Shown in pieces: positions 11,073 to 20,929 of a stretch of DNA of 64,000 nt. Origin of the DNA: Capronia americana (lineage: Eukaryota > Ascomycota > Eurotiomycetes > Chaetothyriales > Herpotrichiellaceae); NCBI GenBank assembly GCA_016110215.1, contig JADWQD010000008.1, positions 1,612,001 through 1,676,000 on the forward strand, written 5' to 3'. The notes under the pieces are model-generated. The model was not told where the DNA came from and ran no database searches. It saw only the letters and a list, made by a program, of their open reading frames with translations. The first letter of the stretch is position 1. Each line of letters opens with the position of its first letter. The translations under genes and the position numbers were made by a program.

Positions 11073-14000
11073 TCAGTATCGAGAACTTCCATACCCGCCA
11101 CCATATCCCTCACCTTCGCCCTCATCCGCACCATATCGTCGTCTTCCGCCACCATACCCTTCGTTCTCCTCGCCACGAGATCCATACTCGTCTCCACCAC
11201 CGTAGCTCTGCTGCCCTCCACCATATTCATCACCTCGACCGCCGCCAGAGGAATACTCGTTTTGCTGGGAATTGCCGAAACCTCCAGGTACATCATAGGT
11301 CTCTTCTTGACGGGATCCGTAGCTTGTCTCCTCCTGACGACGACCATAACCTGAGCCAACACCATAGCTGGACGATTCCTCTTCACGCCGTCCGATGCCG
11401 GAGCCATAGCTTGTTTCCTCTCGACGACCGCCGCGGGACTGGAAGTCGGTTTGCGGTTCTTCGCGACGACTTCCGTAGCCTCCGGAGCCGAAGCCACCTT
11501 CCTGTTGACGTCCATAGCCAGAGCTATATTCGTTGTTGTCGTTATCGTTTCGTCGTCGCTCCCCGCCACTGAATCGATTATTGTCATCATTGTCGCGTCG
11601 TCCGTACTCCTCGCGGCGTTCCTGACGACCGTAGCCCCCTGAACCTTGTGTCTCCTGATGTCTACCACTGCCGCCGTAGCTGCCTCCAGAGGATGGCTGC
11701 TCATCACGGTGATGGCGACGGCGGTTATCGTCGTCGTCGTCATCGTGGCGGCGCCCCTGGTGGTGTTCCTGACGCCGTCTTTGCGAGTTTTCGTCATCAT
11801 CGCCATCGCCATAACGTCTACAAGCCCCAGTTAGCTTAGCTGGTCCGGGTAGTGGTGATGCGTACCTTGTCTCCTCATGATATCTTCCGTCTCCACTTCT
11901 CTCTTCGTGAAGCACCTCAGCCTGCCATCCACCAGGTGCCGTCTCATGCTGTTCAAAGCGATTGTATTCCTCATGCCGGGGCTCTCCACTCTCACCATAG
12001 GTCCGTGAGTACTGCGCTTGACCATATCTATCACCACTCTGGGAGTGTCCGACTTGCGTGACGGTCTCGGTGCGAGAGTTATCTTGGCGATTGTATGACT
12101 CGCGCTTATAAGTCTCCTGGTCTTGACCGAGACCGCCACCGAGAATATCGCCGCTGACTTGACTAGCAATGCCGCCGACGAGAGAGCCCAAGATACCACC
12201 GCCCAATGCCTGGCCCGCCATTTTCCCAGCTTGGTCGCTGATTCTCTGGACATTCGGTGGTCGCTGACTTTCCTGGTTGTTGCCTCCTAGGGCCGAACCG
12301 ATGGCGCCGAGCGCGCCACCTGCAATGCCACCGCCAATTGACGATTGGTTCGCATTGTAGTTCAGCTTTGCCATGCCAAGAGGACGATTGTTACCATGAC
12401 CATGGTCCTTAACCCCCGGCTTGTGGTTTCTCCCGGATTCAACCCCTCGGCGGTTCAGCTGTTCACGGAGACTGTTCTTTTCGCGCTCGGATTGGCCCCG
12501 CCACCATTCGTCGACCACACCGAACATCAGACGACGACCATCACTGGCGCCGTCTTGGCCGTGATCACGTAGGGCAGGGTGATGTAGAACCCCCTGGATG
12601 ATTCGATTGAGCGTGCGTTCGACATCAATCGACTCATCGTCCCAGCATGCGACGATCTGTGGGACGACCCATTTCACGATCTGTCGGGCAACTTTCCCTG
12701 CAGGCTCATTGAGCACATTCGAGAAATGGTCCTTTGACAGCATGGAATGAGTAGGATCAGAGGAGTTGTCGTCATTGAACACAATGTGTTGCTGGGACAC
12801 ACTAGACTGGATGATCTCATTCGAGCCAGTGTTGAGTTCGGTTTTGACCTGGTTGATGACCGGGACGACATATGGTGCAAGAAGGGTGAAGACAAATTTG
12901 TTGACTTCCTCCTGCACATTTTCAATCAGGTCAGGCAAAATGGGGATCTTCTCAATGGTTTCAGTGATCGACTGCATGATTTCATCGTGCCACTCGATAA
13001 TTGGATAGATCTGCTTTTGCACATCGTCTAGGTAGCGAGCCCACTCCTCTGGTCGACGAGGGCTGATGTTGGTGTTCTGCATCTGGTGGTTCAGAGAATT
13101 CTGCTTCAGCTCGTTGGCCTTTCCTGATTCGTCTTTGCCTCCGAAGACTCCTGAAGGGATCTTATCGAGGAGGTCTTGGAGGACGCTGTTGTCTTGGTCG
13201 CCATTTTGATATTGTTGCAGGGTGTTGTCGAGTTCTTCGATTTCAGATTGCGTGGCCTTATCGTCGAATTCGCCGCAGACCGAGTGCAAGAAGTCCACAC
13301 CGCCAAAAGTGCCTGTAACGATAGGGAAGACGGGATGTCTGACCTCACGGAGCTGGAGGGCAGTGCGGCGACCCACATGAGGGAATACGTCGCGTTCACC
13401 CAATTCGATAAGAGCAAGTTCGACGTAGTTGGAGTGGGCAGCATAGTCTTCCAAGCAGTGGCTTGCAGTGCCAAGCAGGCGAAGCGCTTCGTAGAGGTCC
13501 TTCTTGTTCTTGTTTCGAGCATACTGTCGACCGAGTTCAATGCTCCGGCCGAACAGCTTTCGGACAAGCCCGGCCGACGTGTCAATGCCCATGCCTTCAG
13601 ACGCAATGTAATTCTTGAGGCCGGTGGTTGGATTTATGGACAGCTCTCGGCGTTCGTCAACCGGGCCACGGAGGCGACGGTCATATTGACGAGCATCTTG
13701 ATTTTCTGCGTAGTCTTTGGGATTGCTTATGATGGTTAGCATGGTCCAAATAAGCAAAGACGCTACTCACTCGATGTGCTCCTCTGGTCTGTAGCAGCCG
13801 AGTCGCTGGGTCGTGACTTCGAACTCGCCAGAGCCATATCCAAAGGACATGAATCCCAGGACCCAGAGTAAGATTCGAATGGCCTCTGCGCTGACATACT
13901 TGACAGTGCCAACATCAACAGCCTGACTGTAATCCCGCAGCCAGTTACCGAAATAGACCTTGTGGGATGTCAGACAAATAATCGGGCTGAAAACAATAAG

Positions 14001-14229
14001 GCAGATCACGTACTCTCTTGACATCAAGTTTGCTGAATTTCTTGCCGCCCATGGCGCGAGAAGCGACAATGGTTAGTAAGGTGTCTTCAAGATCACCATG
14101 TCGCCAATTCTGCCCCTCGATCTTGGAGGTGGAACCAATATTACCTGCGCCGAAGGCATGAGCTGGTCTCGCTAGGAGAATGATGCCAATGGCACAGACA
14201 AAGACGATCTGAGAAGAAGATAGCGCCAT
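11073..14229 (-). CDS. het-c: Het-C family heterokaryon incompatibility protein
   Basis: Four exons give a 1,002-residue protein, close to the length of Neurospora HET-C. Exons: 14229-14014, 13958-13771, 13725-11866, 11817-11073. Introns are 55, 45 and 48 nt; the second and third carry GCTAAC branch sites. The protein starts with a hydrophobic signal peptide ending in RPAHA, then the family signature FGAGNI, WRHGDLEDTL, VYFGNWLRDYSQAVDVGT, RLGCYRPEEHIDNPKDYA and a region with SHCLEDYAAHSNYVELAL. After about residue 470 it becomes a glycine-rich Arg/Tyr/Gly low-complexity tail, typical of Het-C. In Neurospora, allelic differences in Het-C trigger cell death on hyphal fusion; the biochemical activity is not settled. 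The third intron is divisible by three and free of stops, so retention would add 16 residues in frame. Confidence 0.95.
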
Positions 14230-14731
14230 GACGGCTCTCGATTCAAATCTGTGTTTTCCGCGTAGCCTTCAGTGTTGTGCGGGTCGTAAGGCGGGGTTGT
14301 CGACTGGTGCAATGAGCTGATCCTGAGTCTCTGTCATATAGTCAGCCAAACTGTTGCACCAAAAGCCGAAGCTTCGAGGCTTCAAGTAGCTACCTTCTAG
14401 AGTGACAGAACGGACTTGTTGTAGCAAACAGGCTTTGTCGAGGTTAATGTTACTTGGAAGGTGACGAGGAGGTGAGGCCAAGGTGAGGGATGAATGAAGT
14501 CTGCCAATGTTTCACCTGCAAGTGAGAACCAATCGCCGTTGCTACTTCACACCGGTGCGTCTTGGCGATGCTTATATTTGGCCGTGAGAATTCCAGCTTA
14601 TGACAGATGCCAATACCCAGTCACGTTCTCAGACCTGCCTGGCGATGTTGGAACGTGAAACGCCTCGCTGTCGCCTCGAAAACGGCGAGGCTATACCAGG
14701 GCTTGGCATTGCTGCAAGGCTGAGCTACCCT
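14230..14731. other. Promoter side of het-c and 3' flank of the glycosylase gene
   Basis: Five hundred bases without a supportable gene. Both neighbours are on the minus strand, so this holds the het-c promoter after the 3' end of het-c's upstream neighbour. I see no clear regulatory motif. Confidence 0.4.
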
Positions 14732-15622
14732 TCACTCGGTTTTTGGAGTGTTTGCTTCTTGTCGCTTAGCTGTCATCCAGTCACCCAATGGCTTCCATAT
14801 GGCGAGCTTTTCTGCTGGTCTCAAAGTAGCCGCCAGGCCACTGGTTGACGTGGCCACATATGTCTTCGCTCCCGGCCACGCCAATTGTCCGTCTTCCCAA
14901 GTTCTCCCCAGCTGCATATCCTCGTCCTGCCATCCCCAGTGGAAGTCCGGGTCCTTGAACCTCTTCTGACCCTTTTTGGCCATCCAAACGGTCTCCCAGA
15001 TACTTTTCCCAACAATTACCACCGCCTCTGGTTTGTAAAGCGCAATCTTCTTGTCCAAGATTACAGCGCCGTCCGCCATCTCTTCCTTGCTCAAACCATC
15101 ACCGCTCCTGGTCGGCCGAGCACAGATATTGGTGTTCCCAATATTATACAGGTCCATCAAATCTCTGGTCTCGGCTGGGATGTGCTTCTTCGGAGTGACG
15201 CCGGAGTCATGGAGCAAATGCCAGAACCGATTCGAAGGATGGGCGTAGGCATGACCTGTTGCTGCCGTCATGAGCCCAGGGTTCAGGCCAATGCAGACGA
15301 GTGTCAGACCAGGCCGCATGCTGTCGACCAAGTTGTTGACTGGATTATGTGGATCTTGGGCCGACCGCTCCTTCGTCGTGCTTCTCTTCTTTTTCAGCCT
15401 TGGAGGCGTAGAGGTGCCATCATCCTGCGTTAAGACAGATTCCGGCTCTTCCTCTGCTTTGATGTTGTTGTAATCACTTGCTTGACGAGGCCGTGATCGT
15501 TTTCTCGGGGACGGGGAAGCGCTTGATGTTGTGGACGGTATCAACGCACGTGGGCTGCCGAGTCTAGAGGAGCGCCGCAAGCCTTCTGCTTCCTTCAAAG
15601 GGGAGTATTTGAACTGCGCCAT
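14732..15622 (-). CDS. G/T(U) mismatch-specific thymine/uracil DNA glycosylase (TDG/Mug family)
   Basis: Single exon, 296 residues. Residues 1-95 are basic and Ser/Pro-rich, probably a nuclear-localising, DNA-contacting tail. The catalytic domain starts near residue 105 with the motif IGLNPG (Asn114 matches the catalytic Asn of the GINPG motif in Mug and the equivalent in TDG). It continues through ATGHAYAHPSNRFW, IGNTNICARPT and PEAVVIVGKSIWE to the second motif TSTSGLAAT, which takes the place of the NPSGLSR insertion loop of Mug. The enzyme would remove T or U (or related lesions) from mispairs with G to start base excision repair. Fission yeast Thp1 is the best-known fungal relative. The ATG at 15622 is the first in frame. 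Confidence 0.9.
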   Translation of the reverse strand: MAQFKYSPLKEAEGLRRSSRLGSPRALIPSTTSSASPSPRKRSRPRQASDYNNIKAEEEPESVLTQDDGTSTPPRLKKKRSTTKERSAQDPHNPVNNLVDSMRPGLTLVCIGLNPGLMTAATGHAYAHPSNRFWHLLHDSGVTPKKHIPAETRDLMDLYNIGNTNICARPTRSGDGLSKEEMADGAVILDKKIALYKPEAVVIVGKSIWETVWMAKKGQKRFKDPDFHWGWQDEDMQLGRTWEDGQLAWPGAKTYVATSTSGLAATLRPAEKLAIWKPLGDWMTAKRQEANTPKTE

Positions 15623-16364
15623 TCGCGCTTTGAAGGTACTGCCTACAAGATTAGTGATTCGGCCTTCCGAAAAATGTTCGGGTGTTCACACTTTGGTCAT
15701 CTCCAGCAGTCGCTTCCACCTTCATTTCTCCTGATTCTAGGGTAGCGTTCTCCATTTCTATCGTAGAGCTCTTCTGATAGATAGAAAAGTGTGTCCTGGT
15801 GGAAGTACAGCATTTCCCACTGGTGTAACACGCCGAGCCATTGCCACGGACTGGAAGGCTCGTCAACAGCCACTACCACACCATCATTGGACCTTCACCT
15901 TTCGGTATTGCAGTTTCCCTCCAGATTGAAGGCTTCAAGTGACGCCTCTCTGACGCCGAGCTGTTAATAGCAGTCGCAGGTTACTTTCCCGCAGTCAGGA
16001 CTGGGTTGCCGGAATAGCACTTCCTGTTAACGCTAGCTTCTCTGGAGCAAGGAACCATGCCGCTTTTGGGGGCACAGCAAGATTGAAACTCGACAACTTG
16101 TCTTCTCAGTCTTGGGTCGATTGATATGGTCCGCAAAACTACAGTATCATACGTGAGACTCTTTTGGGCGCCAGAAAACCATTCCCCGAGCTTTATTGCC
16201 AATGAATGCCATTTCGCCGCGAGGACTTCGAAAGTCAACTCCAAAAGTGTCCGACTTATGTCCCAGAGAAATACGTCGAGGGCTGGAGAATTTTGGCTCT
16301 TCCTCTTTCCCAGAGTTGGCATCAGCTAAAGCTGCTGCATGGTCATATGAGCTTGCCTGCCTTC
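15623..16364. other. Intergenic, no gene seen
   Basis: Lies between the 5' end of the glycosylase gene and the 3' end of the aldehyde dehydrogenase gene. A 113-codon frame at 15981-16322 (-) begins 43 bp past the dehydrogenase stop, but it has no family resemblance and is more likely chance reading of a 3' UTR. Confidence 0.4.
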
Positions 16365-17831
16365 CTATAATTTGACGTGCACAGCTTTGCATTGTGTCAT
16401 ATCCCGCAGCTCTTCGAAGCAATCATCCCTTCCAATGCCCGACTGTTTGTAGCCTCCGAAGGGCATACTGAAAAAGTGTGTGCCGACCGTGTTCACCCAG
16501 ACAGTGCCAGCCTCGATCCGACGTACCGCAGTCTGCATCGTCTTGATGTCTGAAGTGAACACTGCTCCTGTTAGTCCGTACTCGACAGCATTGACGTCCT
16601 TGAACAGTTGCTCCTCGTCCGTCCACTTGAGAATCGACACAATGGGACCGAACACCTCTTCATTCGCGATACGCATTTTCTGAGTCACGTCGGCAAAGAC
16701 AGTTGGTTCCACGAAATAACCACCCTTGGTGTCAGCAGCTTCAGGGACTTTGCCGCCCAGCACCAGACGCGCACCATCCTTCTTCGCAACATCTACATAC
16801 TTCAGCACCCGGTCTTGCGCAGCCTTGCTCACAAGAGCGCCCATGGTCGTCTTCGGGTCAATCGGATTCCCTGGCTTGAAAGCGGTGGCGATCTTCTCGC
16901 GAACCCGATCAAGGACCTCATCGTGGAGAGCTTCGTGCAGGAAAACCCGAGAAGTCGAGCCGCAGGACTGTCCACACCAACCGAAATTCATCCCTGCGAC
17001 TATACTATTCACCAGCCTCTCAAGGTCTGCGTCCGGGTACGCAATCAGGGCATTCTTTCCACCGAGCTCATACGAGGTGAGTTTCAAGGTGTCGGCAGCT
17101 GCTTTCTGGATTGCCTTTCCCGTTGGTACACTTCCAATCAGCGTGACCTTTCTAACGAGCGGATGCGTAGAAAGGACTTTCCCACAATCTACTCCGCCAG
17201 ATAAGATGTTGAGGACGCCAGGTGGAAAGATTCCATCCAGGAGTTCAGCAAACCGCAAACCCGAAAGCGGCGCCTGGTCCGGCAGCTTGATCACGACTGT
17301 GTTGCCCATAGCAATTGGGGCCGCGAGTCGATTAGCAGTGAACATAAGAGGATGATTGGATGCGACAATCCTGGCAACCACGCCCAATGGTTCGCGCAAG
17401 GTGTAGTTGAATGTTGTGTCGTCAAGGTGTGTCGTCTCCCCCTGCACGGCCGGGATGAGACCTGCAAACATGTCGACATTATCGCCTGCGAAGAAGGCAT
17501 CGGCCTTCATCATCGAAACTGGATTGCCAGTATTGTAGGCATCAAGCAGCGCCAGTTCATCGGCATGCTGACGGAGAATGTCGGCCACCTTTCTGAGTTT
17601 CTTCCCTCGTTCCAGCGAGGGAACTGCACGCCATGCGGGAAAGGCAGCCTGTGCAGCCTCGATGGCAGCAGCGGTGTCCTTGGCCCCAGCAAAGGCGACT
17701 TTCTTGATGACTTTGCCATCTCCAGGGCTGTAGATCTCTTGGTATTCTCCGTCTTGGGGCTCTTGCCATTTACCGCCAAAGAACAAGGTCCAGTTCTTCG
17801 GCAGACATTCCTCGAGTTTCGGAAACGACAT
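16365..17831 (-). CDS. NAD(P)-dependent aldehyde dehydrogenase (betaine-aldehyde dehydrogenase-like)
   Basis: Single exon, 488 residues, the usual ALDH length. The start is set at ATG 17831 (MSFPKLEE); the open frame runs further upstream but without an ATG and without family similarity. Catalytic elements are present: Glu255 in ELGGK, nucleophile Cys290 in GQSCGSTSR, Asn159 in the oxyanion region and the later EEVFGPIVS motif. The usual PWNFP and KPSE motifs are altered to SNHPLMF and KLPDQAP, so cofactor preference may differ from textbook enzymes. It would oxidise an aldehyde to its acid in the cytosol; the substrate cannot be inferred. The C-terminus CKAVHVKL is typical of the betaine-aldehyde dehydrogenase-like group. 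Confidence 0.9.
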   Translation of the reverse strand: MSFPKLEECLPKNWTLFFGGKWQEPQDGEYQEIYSPGDGKVIKKVAFAGAKDTAAAIEAAQAAFPAWRAVPSLERGKKLRKVADILRQHADELALLDAYNTGNPVSMMKADAFFAGDNVDMFAGLIPAVQGETTHLDDTTFNYTLREPLGVVARIVASNHPLMFTANRLAAPIAMGNTVVIKLPDQAPLSGLRFAELLDGIFPPGVLNILSGGVDCGKVLSTHPLVRKVTLIGSVPTGKAIQKAAADTLKLTSYELGGKNALIAYPDADLERLVNSIVAGMNFGWCGQSCGSTSRVFLHEALHDEVLDRVREKIATAFKPGNPIDPKTTMGALVSKAAQDRVLKYVDVAKKDGARLVLGGKVPEAADTKGGYFVEPTVFADVTQKMRIANEEVFGPIVSILKWTDEEQLFKDVNAVEYGLTGAVFTSDIKTMQTAVRRIEAGTVWVNTVGTHFFSMPFGGYKQSGIGRDDCFEELRDMTQCKAVHVKL

Positions 17832-18379
17832 GTTCGCGACCAGACTTGCAGTACACTGGAAGCTTCCGGCCAAAGGTTGCACTTGAATCGAATCCCAGCT
17901 GGGCAGCAATCTGACTGCTCCGATCGACGTTATGTGCTCTTCACATATGCCACTACCTCGGTTATAAAGTAGAGAGATGCTTTGCGTCAAGTCCGTGAGG
18001 CCACCATCATCTTGGTCAGAGAGCGCAAATATTTGCAGGATGTACAGTCAGAGCGAGCCGAAAGTGTCCTTCTTACGACACCCCTCGTGGACTCGTTCGG
18101 TTTCAAGGCAGCCGCAACCCGGTCAAATGCCGACATGTGCGGGGTTCCTGTGAGAGCGTGTCCAGCGCTGTTACACGAGGCTGTAGTGCGGGCTCCTGTA
18201 TGGGTTACGTCGAAGGGTATATACGAGACCAGCGTATCCTCAGGAACTTACCTTGTGCTGATACCGGACTCGGTGTCATCCAGCCACACAGAAGTCAGAG
18301 ACTGCCTGCAACACATAGGAGAAAGCACATTTATGAACCGGCAGATCACCACCTCGCCCGCCATCATTATCGCCGCATT

Positions 18380-19453
18380 CTAACCGGTATATACGCTGCT
18401 TGTATACAAAGCCTGACACCTGACCTCCTGCACCCAAAGCCCCCAAGGCCTCTCCACGGCTCTGGAATTGGCCACCTCCGTATCCTGTGCCTGTTCCTCT
18501 GTCAGCGGCTCAAACGCATGGATCGGCCCCTTCGCCACTCCATCACTCCAGCCGGGCTTCGCGTTCTTCGGATCCGCGTCAAAGGCACCCCTCAGCAACG
18601 TCGCCGTCGTCTGTAACTTGGCGTTCTTCGTCGTGTACACGGCTCGGTAGACCGCCTCCTTCAGACTCCTTCCCCAGGTGGTAAAGCCATGGCGGCGCAT
18701 AAGAACGACCGTCTGCTCCGGCAGCTCGGCTCGATGTCCGGCCCACGAGAAAAATGAGGCAAAAGCGGCTCCTAATCGCGTGTTCTTGATGAGTTGGTCG
18801 TGTGCGTCACCACGCTCGTAATACCTTTCCACATCCCACGTGTGAGCGGAGCCCACAAACCCGGCCATCTGGGCCATGGCGCGGAACGGCACGCCACTCA
18901 CGGTGTAAGGCAGCACGTCGTCGGCGTGGGCGTGGATCACGCACACGACGCCCACATACCGCTTGTACAGTTCCGAGTGGATGTACCGTTCGACGAAGCC
19001 CTTCTGGGGCCCGTCGCCGCGACGGGCGGCGGGCTGCGCGTCGTCGACATTGTATTCCGCAAAGTCGGCCGCCGAGCGCACCAGTGCGGGAGCCGTGTTG
19101 GCGGACATGATGAAGCGGGACGGGTTGGTCGGGTGTCGGATGGAGATGTGCCCGAACGCATCCACGACATGGTTGTAGTGAAGGATATGGTTCGCGAGGA
19201 CGAGGTCCTCGAGCAGCTGCGCGTGGCCATTCACGTTATCAGTGACGATTGCACAAGACCGCGAACAGACAGCGTCTCTCGTCCTTCGTGCTTCGTCCTG
19301 TACATACTATGCACACCAAGCACGGTAGATCGTGTGTATGTGGCAAAACGTTTCCCCCCCACGGCCAGGCGCCCTGCCCTCATTTCCTTTGAATAACAGC
19401 ACGTGAGGGAATACGTAGTAGTAGTAATCACTTACATGATTGAAATCCGCCAT
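18380..19453 (-). CDS. Class II aldolase/adducin-domain protein
   Basis: A 284-residue protein with the class II aldolase fold. It has HNHVVDAFGHISIRHP near the N-terminus, Glu88 in IHSELYKR (position of the catalytic Glu of fuculose aldolase), zinc ligands His101 and His103 in VIHAHADD, and a third His in MRRHGF. It probably acts on a small hydroxy or phosphorylated sugar-like substrate. Two starts are possible: ATG 19234 in a single exon, or an 18-nt first exon (19453-19436, MADFNH) spliced by GTAAGT at 19435 to an acceptor GCGCAG ending at 19217. The spliced form replaces the first six residues with six others, so the length is unchanged; I prefer it because of the canonical donor and a CTGATAAC branch. 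Confidence 0.85.
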
Positions 19454-20929
19454 CACGAGTACACAGTACTGTGTAGGTGGCAGAGAGCGATCCTCGCCCC
19501 ACCAGCACCACAAGAGCACACCGTGTCTGTCCGTGCCAACTCAAGCGCAACGTCTAACGAATGACTTAGAACTTATTCACCACCAAACGAAATAGCGCCC
19601 AAGTCCGGCCCCAGGCCTGGAGATTGCGTTCCTCAGAAAGTTGGAATTTCCCACACAGTAGTGTGCAGTGTGGGTGTGTGGGTGTGTGGGCGTGTGGGTT
19701 GGGATGAAACGCAAAGCGACGCAATAACCCCAGATTTGCAACAGGGATGAGTGGATGGGTGGATGAGCATGGACTAAGTAAGTTGGTACCCGAGCGTGCC
19801 GAATGTCGAGTGAGAGCGAGAGAGGGAGAGTGCGAGAACTCACGCGAGATTACTGAGTACTGGGAAAGGTGAAGGAAGTTGCCCGGGTGAGTGAGTGCGT
19901 GCGCAACGCCTCAGCTCGGACCCAAGGACCGAACCGAGATAGGGATGGGACGAAATTATAGCGAGGCACAGGGGGGACGTGCTGGATATACTCCGTACTA
20001 CTGTGTACTACTACCTCGTACTACCATTGGTATGTACAAAGTATATGCACACACACAGACGGCTAATTACTTGGACGAGCCTAAGGTAACCGAGCTACTC
20101 GGTACTACTGTGTACTTACATAGACGCTACTAATTCCCACAGACGCTGCGCTATTCCAGCACGATCTTCAGCACGATCCTACTCTCCTTTTCCTGCAGGT
20201 ACCCGTGCTGGTCTACTTACTGATGCACTACTCTAGCTGGACTTTAAAATAAAAAACGAATACTAATTAGACCGATGGATCGATGTGGGAAATGTGGCCA
20301 ATTTCCAAGGCGCTCCGCTTGCCTAACGCTCCTGGGAGCGCGCATACACACCGACTTCATACCTGGACAGATCATCACTTCTACAGAGTCGAGAACCTGG
20401 ACAGTGTACCTCGTACTCGGTACTGCGAGAGCACCTGCCTCACTGAACTGGGCATCGTTCTAGATCGAACTCCCTGTCACCTGAGATGACTTCTTTTACT
20501 GTCTATGTGCACTCTGAACACAGGCTTCTGGTTGTGGGAAGAATCGAGGGTTGACTGTATAGATGGCTGTGTAATAGGCTGGACTCATTCGTATACTGTA
20601 TTCATACATGCATGCCATGCTATCTTATGCTCTGCTCGCAAGGGCCTTTGTTTCTCCAGTCTTCTCCCGTCGTTACCATAGTGCAGATAATTGTGCTGCG
20701 TACTTCTCGCTTCTGCTTTGGTCTTTCTTTGTACGTAGGCACGCAGATAAGCAAAGATGTAGGTTACATAGATCAAAAACAGATTTTGTATTGCGCACTA
20801 TATGCTATGCCAGGTGGAACGAACATGTGATGCGTCCACAACCGAAAAATCAGACCAAGGAAAATCATTACAAGAGTACGAGAACATGACCAATGGCTTT
20901 GCGTTCTCGCCAAAAACAAGCAAAAGCAT
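19454..20929. other. Gene-free stretch with simple repeats
   Basis: No supportable gene in 1.5 kb. It contains a GTGTGGG-type run at about 19668-19700 and a TAC/GTAC-rich segment in which the 14-mer gtactactgtgtac occurs at 19995 and again at 20102. It separates the promoter of the aldolase-like gene from the 3' end of the oxidase gene. Confidence 0.6.

Noticed and set aside
15981..16322. 113-codon frame just after the aldehyde dehydrogenase
   Set aside because: No domain or homologue recognised; fits a 3' UTR position.
17832..17990. N-terminal extension of the aldehyde dehydrogenase
   Set aside because: Opens with TTG, lacks an ATG, and precedes the normal family N-terminus.
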